Of a DNA stretch of 64,000 bases, positions 20,832 to 35,800 are shown in pieces. Origin of the DNA: Selaginella tamariscina (Eukaryota > Streptophyta > Lycopodiopsida > Selaginellales > Selaginellaceae); NCBI GenBank assembly GCA_003024785.1, contig PUQB01000155.1, positions 215,329 to 279,328 on the forward strand, in the 5' to 3' direction. Position numbers and translations under genes: made by a program. The first letter of the stretch is position 1; every line of letters starts with the position of its first letter. The notes beneath the pieces were generated by a model. The model was not told the origin of the DNA. It ran no database searches and saw only the letters and a list, made by a program, of their open reading frames with translations.

Positions 20832-22188
20832 TTAAGAAAACCTTTCTTTGAATTTGACAAGGATGTTAATCCATAAGTTTTGTAACCAAAACTTGAACGA
20901 TTGAAGCCAGTACTCAATATATTGCACAGACACCTAAAACGTAAGAAATACAAATATAATTTAGATTCTAATATATATAAACGTGGTAAATGTGTACTTA
21001 TAGACCACACACACACACACACACCTGTATTATTTGGTTAACCCTCTTTTGAAGTTCATTGGGTTTCTGGTTCTTTCTTTTCTCTGCCCTTTCGGCTCGC
21101 TTTTTAAGTAGCTTTCTTTCCCACCTCTCATCTAGCACCGCATTTACATGGGCTACAACCTGTACATACACATACGAATACACATACGTGTATATATCCA
21201 TACACAAACGAGTATATGTGTGTATATAATTAATTACACACATATACTTACGAAACAGACGGCCCACACAGCAGCAACAATCCCCACTTCCTGGATCCAA
21301 CGGGGGATCTGATACTTAGGTGGAGGGAGTTCTTGAAAAGCAGGAGAAGCTTGCACCATAGCAAGAAGCTGCTTCATGCCTACATTAATAACCACGTATA
21401 GTGTATATTAGCGTACAATAATATATATGCACATATATATACGATGTATACACAATATGTAAGATATATTTACAGATTTACCTTCAGAAGGTTCTTCATC
21501 TTCAAAGAAAGGCTCCAGCTTCACGAATGTATCATAATATTGCTCTTCCGGAGTTAGCTCATCCGGGTCCTGTTGATCTACTTAATATGTTATTATGAGA
21601 AAGAAACATACAGGGTGTACTTCTATATAAATATATATGAACACACACACACACACACACACACATCTGCAGTGAATGTGTGTGTCTATAGTATATGCGT
21701 ATATCTATGAATATTTTTTGGCTTGACAAACAGATAAACTATATTCTGGGTTGGGACACACACACCACACACACACACATCAGATATATCTATAATGCAT
21801 AAATATGTAAATGTGTGTAATCATATAAACAAATACATAAACACGGGTGTAAGAATTCATATATACGTGTTTGAATCATATATATTATGTACGTCGTAAA
21901 TGCATTCGTGTGTGAACCTTTTATATCCACTATCTTATATATACAAAGAGATTTTTGGACGAAATAGTGTACACACACACACATCTATATCATATCTATA
22001 GATACATATACATATATCTATATAAATATGGTAACCTTTTGCTGTCTTTTGATCTTCTCCTTCATCAATTCTCTCAGAATATCACGATTACCCATGGGCT
22101 TCTGTTCTTCTTGCTGCTCTTCGTCTTGATTATCCGCCTGCTCATCTTCGTCTTCTTCCGCATCCTCTTCTTCCTGCTTCTTAGCCAT
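20832..22188 (-). CDS. Unrecognised small membrane protein
   Basis: Five exons with consistent phases: 22036-22188, 21482-21569, 21252-21379, 21025-21159, 20832-20933, giving about 201 residues. The N-terminus is very acidic (EEEDAEEDEDEQ) followed by RDILRELMKEKIKRQQK. Then come DPDELTPEEQYYDTFVKLEP and a Pro-containing segment. A single transmembrane helix spans about 105-125 (EVGIVAAVWAVCFV), then a basic helix (ERKLLKKRAERAEKRK) and an aromatic C-terminus (YIEYWLQSFKFW). The regular exon phases and lack of breaks argue that it is real. Alternative in-frame ATGs lie at 22202 and 22227. I do not recognise the family. It is head to head with SEC20. Confidence 0.7.
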
Positions 22189-22419
22189 TATAACACTATT
22201 CATCCTGGATAATCCCCTAAAATCCATTTCAATTCCCTAGAATCCCACATTCTGGATCTCCGCAGCGATAATCTCCTAGAATCCCACATACCGACTCCCC
22301 TGACGCACCTCGATGCCCGCATTCCTCCGTTTATGCTCGCCATGGTCATGGCCATCGACGCCATTGCCACAAAACCCTAAACCTCTTCCTAAACATCATT
22401 TAGGGCTGCTTTTGCAGCT
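22189..22419. promoter_or_regulatory. Shared head-to-head promoter region
   Basis: 231 bp between the start codons of the membrane-protein gene (-) and SEC20 (+). It carries AAACCCTAAACC (telo-box) at 22372-22383 close to the SEC20 ATG and a repeated AGAATCCCA-type phrase at about 22241 and 22276. Confidence 0.5.
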
Positions 22420-22963
22420 ATGGAGGAAGACGCAGTGGTGAGCACCTTGAAGAAAATGGAGAAGGAATGGGAGGAGAAATGGAAGGATGCAAACGCCAAG
22501 GCATGTGTTTGTGAGTGTGCGTGGATGTGTGTGCTGTATAATGTGTTGAATTAAGTATAGGTGGAAGCAGTGGCAGCATGTAGATCTGTGGGAGATTCCA
22601 GAAATCTTCCTCGTCTTAATGCGATTGCTCAGGATGCTCTTTCCGAGATGCAGTCCCTTGCTTACAACATGAAAATTCTCATTCCACAGCATCCCAGGTA
22701 TATATCATACACTCACATATGTATGTGTATGTGTGTGTAAATATACAATGCCGTTATTACTCGTTATTTATGCATATGAAGTCTGTGTGTGTTGTGTTTA
22801 CAGTCGGACATTGTATATGTATATGTACTATATACGAGTATATGATTATATATAAATATCATATTGGCCAATTGTTTTTTGTTTTTTTGTTTTTTTTTCC
22901 AGTGAAAACGCTGCTGAGGGCTATGAGCAACTGTTGCGAAACTGGGAAGATGCATATGAAACG

Positions 22964-22995
<32 letters not shown>

Positions 22996-24073
22996 ACTCC
23001 CTAACATTTCACTTTGTTTAGGTTGCGGAGGACCTTACGAACTGCAAACATAAACGCCAAGTCTAATATTGAAAAGTCTGCAATTCAGGAGGTTTGTATA
23101 AATGGGATACTTTCATAGCTAATTCAATAGTATATAATGCTGATTACAGAGAGAAATGCTTTCTCTGGAGGTAGAGAAGGCACCTTAAGGCGACGAAATT
23201 TAGAGTAAGCATACTTCATTAAAAATATTTATAATCAACTTATGTAATATTAATATGGTATAATTATCTAATGCTAAACATAAAAATTATAATAGCATAT
23301 AGTACATTATAGTTTAAGTATATTATTCCTTTTTTAAGGACCCAAGCAGGAATGGTATTTGCTGCTGAAAACATCACGGAATCATTAAGAAGGACAAGGC
23401 AGCTGATGGTTCAGGTTTTGTTATCATACAATCACTGTATTCCTGCATGTATATACACACACATACACAGGCACATGCATACGTGACACATGTTGTACGT
23501 ACAATGGGGCAACTAAGAGTTAGTCATTCAGCTCGGTTTGTGTTTGTGTACTCTCTCTCTCTCACACACACGCACGCACCCACTTTATAATTTAGTCCTT
23601 TCTGTGTTTCAGGAAATTGATCGGAATTCTGCGACTTTATCAGTGATGGGTGAGTTTCTTAAACTTCTTAAACAGTAATCATACATATACTTACCGCACG
23701 TACGATGCTATGACGTTTATTTAGATCAATCGAACAAAACATTGGAAGATGCCGAGAGGGAATATTCTAGCCAGACAACACTCTTCAGTACCACTAAACG
23801 CCTTCTTTCGACCATGACGCGCCATATGTTATAGACAAGTGTGTGTGTGTGTTGTGTGTGTGTGTGTGTGTACGAGAGACATAATGCTGGACACACATAT
23901 ATCCTAACTAAGTTTTTTGTGGATTCTTCAGGCTGATCCTGGTCGTTGGCTTTCTTTTCTTCACGCTGGTATGTTTGTATATTCTGAAGAGGAGAATTCT
24001 ACCAAGAAGAAGATATTCTTCTCCAATACTTCCTGTCACAAATCCACCAGCTTTATTTAATGATGAATTATAG
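22420..24073 (+). CDS. SEC20: SEC20-type SNARE (Golgi-to-ER retrograde transport)
   Basis: Exons 22420-22500, 22561-22697, 22903-22962, 23022-23091, 23152-23204, 23339-23414, 23613-23649, 23725-about 23827, 23932-24073. The SNARE/Sec20 region is clear: GTLRRRNLE, AGMVFAAENITESLRRTRQL, MVQEIDRNSATLSVMDQSNK, then a C-terminal anchor (LILVVGFLFFTLVCLYILKRR). Sec20 with Ufe1 and Use1 partners drives fusion of COPI vesicles with the ER. Intron 1 uses a GC donor (AAG/GCATGT). The exon 8 end is ambiguous: a weak donor at 23828 keeps the frame, while the stronger donor at 23839 needs one extra base. About 220 residues. The tail after the anchor (PRRRYSSP...) is longer than usual for the family. Confidence 0.88.
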
Positions 24074-24364
24074 GTATTATTAAGTATATATGTTTTTCTT
24101 AATATCATTTGTATTTACTATTTTACTGTACGTTACCATAATTGTGTGTCTGTCTGTAGTGTGCCATATATGGTATATACACACATTTATTTGTCTTTGA
24201 TCATATAGATAACCATATGTATGCATCTCTCTGTGTGTGATCTTCTTAAAGTCTATATTCATACATACATATGTGTGTGTGTGTGTTAAAAAATATACAT
24301 ACTTCGTTACGTACTTATAATCCGTATTAGAGCTAGTTAGTTCTTTTAGTTAGATACGGTTGAG

Positions 24365-25309
24365 ATGCTGGTATATTCCTGGGAATCCATGATTCAATTG
24401 CGGATGCTCTTCCCGATGGGATACTCTATGAGATTGACAGGGACTCTCGGATTCTTCAAATATTCTCCATACGGCATTTGTTTGCGGATAAGCGTGTTAT
24501 TCTTCTTGGTATTTCTGGTGCTTTCACTCCAACCTGCAGGTACGTATGTACGTGTGTGTGTGTGTGTGTGTGTTTTTTGCCGTACACATGTATTATTTAT
24601 TATGTAGTTTATGGTGTATGCATATATTTATACTTGTATGTGCCCATATTGTAGGTGATTTAGATATACACGCATAGAATTATCTGTTGGTCTCTACGCA
24701 CACGCATTATGTCTCTGTTGCTTCATCAATATCGTAGGTTATGCACTTGTATTTGTGTCTATGTGTACTTACAAAGATACTATGCAGTGTGGACCATATT
24801 CCAGGTTTCATTACCAAAGCAAATGACCTCCATGCCAAGGGTATTACCGATATCTACTGCTTAACAGGTGTGTATTTGTGTTCATCTATATGTACTTACA
24901 TTATATATATTATTTCATATGTACACAAATATGGCTCTAGGTGTGTATTCTCATTTATTCTTGATGTCTAGTATATATATACATAGTCCAATAGAATTAT
25001 ACATTATATAGAAAGCACCACACTGACATAACTTCTATATATTATATATATATATATATATACAATGAAACGTAATTTGTGTATTACGATATGTTCATAT
25101 CATATAGACGGAAGCACTCTCACACACGTGTGTATGTTGCGTCATCACTAGTTTCCCTTAAAGGGATTTTGAGGAAATCTCTCGAATGTTTTGCAAAAAC
25201 CACACACCACACACATAGAGAGAGAGAGAGTTTGCATTTTGTAGCAGAATGTGTTCTTGACACGCTCCCTGAGACTTTATGTGCATATAGCATATTCATA
25301 GTAATTCCT

Positions 25310-25350
<41 letters not shown>

Positions 25351-25668
25351 CTTTATAATATATTATCATATAACTATGTATGCATAATATATACGTTGTG
25401 TTTCTTACAGTGAACGATCCTTTCGTGGTATATCAATGGTCTAAAACGTTCCCCAGTAATGAACGGATACGATTTCTGGCTGATGGATCTGCGACGTTCA
25501 CTAAGGCCATCGGTATGGACATAGACATGACAGACGCACGCATGGGCATCAGGGGACGACGGTACGTCTTATTTGTAGAAAACATGGTAGTACGGAAGCT
25601 ATTGTAGAGGTTTAGACGGTACCGATAGCACTTTGACAGTTGAGGATGTGCTTAAGTTGTTTATATAA
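24365..25668 (+). CDS. Type-II peroxiredoxin
   Basis: Thiol peroxidase reducing H2O2 and alkyl hydroperoxides. Exons 24365-24539, 24788-24867, 25411-25668. Seen: KRVILLGISGAFTPTC with the peroxidatic Cys, VDHIPGFITKANDL, DIYCLTVNDPFV (resolving Cys), FLADGSATFTKAIGMDIDM and RRYVLFVEN. Near the start the conserved frame (DSIADALPDG) differs from that of the ATG at 24365 by one base (about 24388). Near the end a TAG at 25600-25602 is followed by the expected C-terminus (LDGTDSTLTVEDVLKLF) in another frame, reached if two G runs each lost a base. If real, the protein would lack its last ~25 residues. No transit peptide seen, so probably cytosolic. Confidence 0.88.
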
Positions 25669-26376
25669 TCGTACATACGTATATGCGTATGTGTATGTGT
25701 ATATCTCTTGTGGAGCTTAATTACTAATTTTATGTTTTAAATTTCTATTTGTTGTTCATCCTATACGATTCATTTATGTATGATTAATTAATTAAATTTA
25801 ATTATTAATCATATATTTTATTAAATAAATTACAAAACAATAAACAATGGATTCGTATTGTGTTATACATAATAAATATATCATTAAAGTATATAATTAC
25901 TTATTATATAGTTAAAATATAATAGTATAATTATCACAATTATATTTTAAATACATAAGTACTACTACTATAGAGAGAGATGTTATATGTCTACCTGTAC
26001 ATCTTTTTATATATACACGCACACGCATATATCAAGACATGTGTATATGTACATATATTAAACACAGATGCATGTTTCATAATATCACATCTATATATAT
26101 ATATATATATATATATAACACACACACACACATACATACCACAAACACCCTATCATATATAATATTGTATGTACGTATATATAAAAGTATAGATGTATTT
26201 ATACACTTAATCATATTTCAACAATACTGTTTTTGTTAACAGCATAACGATTTCATTACACATTAAACAGCTAATTAAATAAATATGCAAAACAAACACT
26301 CGATTTACTAACTATTCCCCCGTAAAATCTAAAAACAAAACAAATATTAAAAGAGATTAATTAATTAATTAATTAA
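25669..26376. other. AT-rich intergenic DNA with microsatellites
   Basis: Between convergent genes. It holds ATTA-rich runs and (AT)n/(CA)n at 26090-26130. No gene seen. Confidence 0.6.
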
Positions 26377-27764
<1,388 letters not shown>

Positions 27765-27952
27765 AGCCGGTAAACCCTAAATCAGGAGCATCGCTACCCA
27801 CGTCAGCAGGACACGTTTCATTATCAGCAATGTGCTAGCCACGTCATGAACGCGGAACACGTCATCATCTCGTTCTTTCAAAATTAGGGTTCATGCATTT
27901 TTGCGAGTTAGGTCTTCATGCAGAGGATGAAAGAGGTGCCGCAGGAGTTACG
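27765..27952. promoter_or_regulatory. Head-to-head promoter with two telo-boxes
   Basis: 188 bp between start codons. AAACCCTAA at 27772-27780 (next to the minus-strand gene) and TTAGGGTT at 27884-27891 (next to the ABCA gene) are placed almost symmetrically. ACGTCA and CACGTC elements (27800-27865) resemble bZIP sites. Confidence 0.5.
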
Positions 27953-29701
27953 ATGGCGGAGGTTTTCGCAGCAATTTCGGCGCTGATGTACAAGAATGCC
28001 ATTGTGTCGATCCGAAGGCCTAGATCACGATCTTGCTTTTGGTCTCCCCTCTCTTTTTCATGCTGCTCATATTCGGTGTCGACCGTGCACTCCAGGCGAG
28101 CCGCAGGGAACGAGCTCCTATAAAGATGTCAAATTCGCCTCGGCAATCGATGTTCTTCCTTGCCGATTGCAATTCGGCGTTTTTCATCAGAGAGCCCTGT
28201 TTTGATTTTGTATGGAGCGGTAATTCGAGTGCTATAGCCACACAGATTGTTTCCAAGATCATGACGAACAATCCTGGAAGACAAATTCCAAATCCAGAGT
28301 AAGCAGTCCTTAAAAATGCCATTTTTCTCATGCATTTCTTGTTCTTATCAAGAATGACACTTCCCCGCTGAAAAATCATGTCTTTCGTCTCAGAATGTGA
28401 TTATCAGACAAACATTTGTTCTCATGTTTTCTGCATTATATTTCGATATTTCTCTCTCTTGCAGGTTCTATCTTTCACATCTACGGGGGATGCGGACCAG
28501 TGGCTGCTGAAGAATCCATTGAAGTGTCCCGTGGCGCTGCATTTGGAGGAGAGGCCACGCAATCTGATTGCTTATGGAATACAGATGAACTCCACGACGA
28601 AGACCATTCGTGGGAACGACGAAGATCCCGTGTTCAAGTTTCAACTCCCTTTGCAATCCGCCGCGGAGAGGGAGATTAGTCGTTATCTAACCAGAGGTAT
28701 TTCTACGTATACATAAAAATGCATTTTTATTTCACACGTGTGTGCGTGTGAACGTGTAGATTCCGAAAGTGTTAGTATTGTCAATGTCGTATATTTTAGT
28801 ATTAATATAATCAACAAGTGAATATCCGATAATTTTGTCAAAGATTGTGTACGCCATAAATGTCTTATATACGATATACATAATATATGTCCTAAGACTT
28901 CAAGTTTAACGAAATGGCTATATATTTATATGTAAACTTGTACCTTTCAGAATGTAAGTACAAGGTCAAAGTCATGCTGGCCTACTTCGTTTGGTAGCAT
29001 GCATACTATACAAGTGTGCGTATATACAGTCATAGTGTATATGACAGTCTTAAACCTCTCTCGTTGTCTGTTTTTTCATTCCACGACATATGTATTTTGT
29101 TTATGTATGTATATTTTAAATAGAATTACATTGTGTATACGTCTCTCTCTGGCACTAACTTGTGTATATTTAGATCCAAATCTGTCATGGAGGGTGTCCT
29201 TTGCAGAGTTCCCACATCCAGCCAGGTCTACATTCTCTACTGTCGGGGTTATCGGTCCCACGTTCTTGTTGGCTGCTATCATGTTTGGCTTTGTAATACA
29301 GTTGACCAACTTGGTAGCAGAGAAAGAGCTTAAACTCGCCAGGTTTAGTTATGTTAATCCCTTATTAAGAAAAATAATTGTTATTTTTCTTATCTTTAAT
29401 ATATAATGTTTATGCGTATATTACGTAACTATAAAATCTGTATGTAAGACTAATATTGTTTATTTAGTATATTTTTATTGATATATTTTCATCTTCAAAC
29501 AGGCAATGTCTGTAATGGGGTTAATGGACTCGGCGTACTGGTTAACTTGGTTAACATGGGGTTTATTTCAAAGCTTAATCTCGTCCTTTATCATAGTTCT
29601 TTCTGGGATGGCCTTCCAGTTCAGTTTCTTTCTTGACAACAGTTTTGCTCTTCTCTTTCTACTCTTCTTCTTATTTACAACCAACATGGTAAGTTTCAAT
29701 A

Positions 29702-29738
<37 letters not shown>

Positions 29739-31014
29739 TTTGAATGCAATATAACAAAGAGTATGCAGGTTGGTTATTCGTTTATTGCTTTCAACTTTTG
29801 TCAAGAGGGCTGCATCAGCAAACACTGTAGGCTTTGTAGTCTTTGTAATTGGTTTTGTAACTCAGGTATGCATATCTTTAAATATTTATTTACATGTATT
29901 TATATTTGTTAATTTCCTATTTTCGTACAGTTGGTGACTATATTCGGCTTCCTTATAGCGATTCATATTCGAAACTATATCAAGTTGTTTGGTCATTCTT
30001 TCCTACCAATTTATTTGCTACAGCAATGGACGATTTGGGAAAGGCAACCTCTGGTAATAACAATGGTTATAAATGGGCTGATCGTTCTCACTGCGCACCT
30101 GGACAAACCGATTGTGTCATCACACTGGTACATAATATTAAACATTATTATTAACATATATAATGTAAAATAATTATGTTAATTTATGATATACATTTAT
30201 AACAGTAATCATATTAATGTAATTTCTTGATGTACAGAAGAAGTATTTAACTGGCTTATAGCTACATGGTTTCTGTGGATTGTTCTTGCAATATACTTTG
30301 ATATAATCCCGGATACCAATGGTGTACGGAAAACATATTGTATTTCCTACGTCCATCGTACTGGATGGTAAACTCCAGAGAACAAGACTTAACTGGTACT
30401 GTTAATCTTTAATTACCGAATTAATCCTGTTTAGTAATGTTATCTATTTATAGGTTGTTGTAGGCCTAAGGTATTGCCACCTCCACCACCTTCAACCATG
30501 GTTGATGATGATGTGGCAGCTGAGGAAGAAATGGTTAGACAGAGTGTGTGGATTCAAGTGTTGCTTTGCAAGTACGTGGTCTAGTGAGAACATTTTCAGG
30601 CTCGTGGAAAAGGCCAGGTGGTGTATCTGTAAGAAATGCCTCCTCAACACGCTGTCCAGGTGTGCGTGTGCGTGTGTGCAGTGTTTCAGGCATGCTCGTC
30701 CCTCATTCAAGTCTTAAATTGCAATGGCAGACGTTTGTAATATCCCGACTTACAAGACCCCACTATATAATACACAAACATATATATGCATGCGTATATG
30801 GAATAGGAGATCTTATACACTACAGTGTATGTATGATTGAAAGATTATTATCTCATAATGTGGATTATATTGTCCTAAATAAATGTATTGCAGGGATCCT
30901 GGTTAGTATTGAGAGAGAAGCTATTCTGCCTTTTGGGGCTAATGGAGCTGGAAAAAACAACGATAAATTGCTTAACCGGTATACTTCCGGTTACTGATGG
31001 CAATGGTAAGTATG

Positions 31015-31057
<43 letters not shown>

Positions 31058-32592
31058 CACAATCTTATGTTTGTTTTCTTAGCTTTTGTTTATGGTGAGT
31101 CATAAGAAGTACGAGGAGTATGAGCCGTATTAGGAGTTTCAGGTGTTTGTCCACAGGTAACACACCGTAGATATATATCTATATTAAGAATACACACTTC
31201 CGCATGAGTGTGTATGTGTGTTTAAAACATCTACTGTGTATGTAGTTTGACATATTGTGGGATTCCTTAACTGGACGGGAACATCTCCGTATCTTTGCCA
31301 AAATTAAGGGACTTGATCCTCCCCAGATACCAAGTGTAAGTGTTCACACTCATACACACACATATGTGTGTTTGTATACGTTGTGTGTTTGGTATACGCA
31401 CATGTTAGTCGTGATATTTATGTGTGTAGAAAGTCGAAGAGATGCTTGATAAAGTAAAGCTAGTCCAGGCAGGAAATACAAGATCAGAAAGTTACAGTGG
31501 TGGGATGAAGAGAAGATTAAGTGTGGCTATCTCACTAATTGGAGACCCCAAAATCCTCTACCTTGATGAACCTGTAAGTATATATATGTATATATACATG
31601 TATAAATCTTAAGCCCTACTAAAACCTTAAACCCTCGTAGACAACGGGGATGGATCCAATCATGAGGAGGCACCTGTGGGACGTAATAGAGGATGCAAAG
31701 AAGGGGTGTGCAATTATATTAACAACACTCAATGGAGGAGGCTGATATATTATCAGATAAAATTGCTATTATGGCAAAGGGGAAGATTCAATGCATCGGG
31801 AGTTCATTCACCTTAAGTACAAATTTGGAACCGGGTACATGGTCAGTGTTGGTTTCCTAAATGGATTCTCTGCGGATATTCCTCCAGAGGTTCAGGATGA
31901 AGAACTGTTGAAGAGAGCTGCAGTTAAATCCTTTTTCAGACAGGTGAGTATTATTTAGTTTATTTAAAATTTATTAATAATGTTTTCTCTTATCTAAAGT
32001 CATATAATTTAATATCAATAGGTTATATGCTTTGTCTTTTAAGTTATATTCGTTTAAAATGTAATAAGTATACATCATATGTATATATAAACAAAATGTT
32101 TTGCAGGACCTAGGCCTTGAGCCGCACGAGGAAACCAAAGCTTATTTGACATATGCGGTCCCTCAAAAGCAGGAGAATATTGCGGTATGTCTTTTCCATT
32201 TAAGTCAAATACAAATGTATATATTATTCTTTAATAAATTAATAATCAAACTCAAACTAACACATACATATTAAATATATTATTTATTATAGGACTTTTT
32301 TGAGAAATTAAGCATAAAAACAAGTGAACTCGGCATAACAGACATACAGTTGGGGTTAACCACACTCGAAGAAGTATTTCTAGCCATTGCGAAGAGAGCT
32401 GAACTTCAAAACTCTGAAGGCCGTCTTGAACAACTCTCTCTTCCCAATGGCATCATTCTCATGGTACACACACACACACACACAGTACTGTGTGTGTACT
32501 TATTAGATCCTACTAAAAGACTGCAAGCTTGATCTTTCAGACATGCAAGCTTATCTATATGTCCACCTATACATATATCATAAAAGCTTTGT

Positions 32593-32627
<35 letters not shown>

Positions 32628-32841
32628 CAATTGATATATGCAGGTCCCAGTTGGAACCCAACATTTCCCAGTTCCGGGAACAGCCACAAATGAGAACCCT
32701 TTGGGAATGTCAATAGAAATTTTCTGGGAACCTGATGAGAATGGATCCCTCATCATACGGGATTTTTCGGAAATGAGACCCGTAATACCTCCGTTAACCT
32801 TAACGGATGAAAATAGGTCGGGAAATGTACACGATTATTGA
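27953..32841 (+). CDS. ABC transporter, subfamily A (ATH type, half-size)
   Basis: Sixteen exons (27953-28298, 28465-28696, 29174-29342, 29503-29688, 29769-29865, 29931-30127, 30238-30395, 30454-30659, 30894-31005, 31083-31156, 31246-31335, 31430-31573, 31641-31943, 32107-32184, 32293-32463, 32644-32841). One membrane domain: TM1 near [12 protein letters not shown], a large loop ([19 protein letters not shown]), a TM cluster ([15 protein letters not shown], then [11 protein letters not shown]), then [18 protein letters not shown]. One nucleotide-binding domain: Walker A near NGAGK (30950), signature [20 protein letters not shown], Walker B ILYLDEP, TTGMDP, and an ABCA-type C-terminus ([20 protein letters not shown]). 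It probably moves lipids. At least ten single- or two-base frame breaks (for example about 28021, 29790, 29955, 30340, 30937, 31731) sit mostly in homopolymers, while all splice sites are kept. So this is either a damaged assembly or a very young pseudogene. Confidence 0.9.
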
Positions 32842-35800
32842 GTGTTAAATTGTAAATTATATATAATTATATAAATGAGTTTACATGATTTGTTTAACAA
32901 TAGAATTTGTCAACTATATGCTTTACAAGTGTCTATTAAGGAATTGAAATTCAATATATAATAATGTATTTTTTTATTTTATAAATAAATACGCTCTTCT
33001 ATAGCCCAAGTCCTGGGTTTTGTTATGAATTATATAGTCTTTTTAATTTGTAAACTAAAAATAATAAATATCTTTTAATTTGTTTCATAAAAAGATATTT
33101 ATAATCTATGCATGCATTTATATATCATAAGTAAAAATAAGTGGCCGATGTATTAACATTTACATTCATGTTAATAAAATGTTTAATTTTATGTACCAGT
33201 GTCTATAATTTAAACACATTAGACTTACATTTATCATATCTAAGAGAAGACTTATAATGTATAAATTTGTGATATGGAAAAGATTAGGCTTTGCAATGCA
33301 TAGATTAAATATGTATAAAATTTAACAGAATTTAAATTGAGACTTTAATCTTATACATGTCTAAGATTTCATTTATACATCTTTATATTTCATTAATCAC
33401 GTGAAAACTTATAATATAAAACTGAGATATATTTTATTTTTTTATTCCTTTTTATTCATTATTCAAGTTTATAATCTTTAGTGATCTTATTTAAATAATG
33501 TTTAAACTTGTAATGTCTTTTTCTTTTCAATCATATATGTATTATCAAATACAAAAGTTTATTGTTACATAGAAAGTTTTGTTTGTGCACAAGTAATTTT
33601 CACGGAGTTGATATAATAATATATACAAATACACACATATATGAATATGTGTGTGTGCATATTATGTATTAGTATTTAATATCTATAGTCACCTTAGACA
33701 ATTTATGCTCACAAAATAAATTATTGTATATATATAAAACATGCATATGCATTATACTGTGTTATGATTTCTTAAATAGAAAATAATTTTTTATTTATTT
33801 TCATTTTAAGATAATAAATGATTTAACTTAGATATAAAACACATATATATATTATGCCCATTTAAAACACGTTTATTATATCAAAACATTTTTATGCTTT
33901 TCTTGGAGACTTAAACGAAAAATTTATTATAAAATAACAACATAATGAGAAGTATTAACTTAACAACATATCTCTTTAACTCCACTTGGTATTTGAAGTT
34001 ATACTTTTTAACTTGTTAATTTTATTTTTTATATTATCTATCTTTAGCATACAGTAGTTATATATATATAATCTTTAAAATGTTATCTTTTTATTTTGAT
34101 TTTTATAATATATTAAAGTAAATCAAGTATGCAACAACATTATTCTTTGGTTTGTTTAATTTTTAATAATAATATTATTTAAATTTAATTTCATTTATAA
34201 CTTATATGTATTCTTTTAGTAACTAAAATTTTGTATAATTAAATATGTAATAATATAAATAAATAAAGCATTGCAGAAAAAGCAGAGATTGTTGTCTTCG
34301 TTTAATATATCGAAATATTATTTTATAATAAGATAAGAAAATTATTTTATATAGTAAAAAATTTTATAAACCAAAAGTTAACCTATTATAATAATGTTAT
34401 CTTTATTATAATGTAGTGAGGATAACTTTATAAATCTTTATAATTTTGTATTGTATAATCTGAATATTTTAAAATAACATATTTAATTTTTTTTCATAAT
34501 ATATAATGTATATAATTCGTTATTTCTCAATACACTAATGATAAATTTAATCTTTATTTTGAATGAGTGATAATTTATGAATATTATAAATAATTTTTTT
34601 CTATACATTTTTAAAGTTCTAATGTTATTAATATTATTATATTATTATATTTTATATGGAAACATTTAAATGTTTTCATTAATTTTTGATTTTATTTTTA
34701 AGTTCATTCCACATCTTTTTATAAATTTAATTCAATAGAATAGATTTTACTTTATAACGGTGCATCTACTTTATAAAAATAAAATACCTTATGTTATTAA
34801 ATAAAAATTAGAAATACTAAACAATAATAATTAGAAGTATTAAACAATAAAAATTAGAAGTATTAAACAATAAAAATGATAAGAGATTAATATAAAAATA
34901 AATTATTAATGATGACAATATAATGAATTAAAAATAATATTATTATTGTTAATTTTAGTTTTAAAATGTAAGTTTATATATTTTAATTTTAATATTTAAA
35001 TCAACAATGAAATTAATATTTGAACATGAAAATCTTGTCATTGCTTTTAAATTTAAAATTATAATATTTAAATTTATAATTTATAAATTTACTTTTAGAA
35101 TAACAATGTGATTTTAGTACAATATAATATATATAATCAGATTCCATATATTTATATAGTATTTTAAATTAAATTAATATATATAGTTTAAAAGTGTATA
35201 TATATAATATATACACACACATAAATTTAAGATTACATATTTAAATATAGGCATAATAGTATTAACTATGTGACAAATTTAAATTGTTTAAAGGTCACGT
35301 CAACTTTAATATATTCATTTTCATAAAAATAGACTAATTAATAAGATATATATTTAATATTATTATATAATAGTATTGAATATATATAAATTCATATATT
35401 ATAGCATAAATATATATTATAGCTTTACTTAAGTTTTTTACAATGTTGATATATATGGATGAGATTGTAATATATTAAATTTTGAATATTTGGTTGTACT
35501 ATTGTTTATGAGAGAATAAGATATTAATGTTAATTTTATTTTACATATTAATTAATATTTTAACCCTCTTTTATGTTTCTAATTATTAAGGAAAGAGTGT
35601 ATTTGAATTTAAAAAAGGATCCATACATTTTACATAATAAAATTTAAATTAGTGACTAATAATGCACAAATTCAATATTTTACATTTTTCTTATATTCCC
35701 AGCATAAAACAATTTTATTATACATGGTATAAATATTACATTTTTAATAATAATAAGATTAGAATTTTACATATTAAAATAAGAATAAGCAATTTTGTTA

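Noticed and set aside
23820..23840. Definite frameshift in SEC20 exon 8
   Set aside because: A GT at 23828 restores the frame with a four-residue shorter product, so a break is not required.
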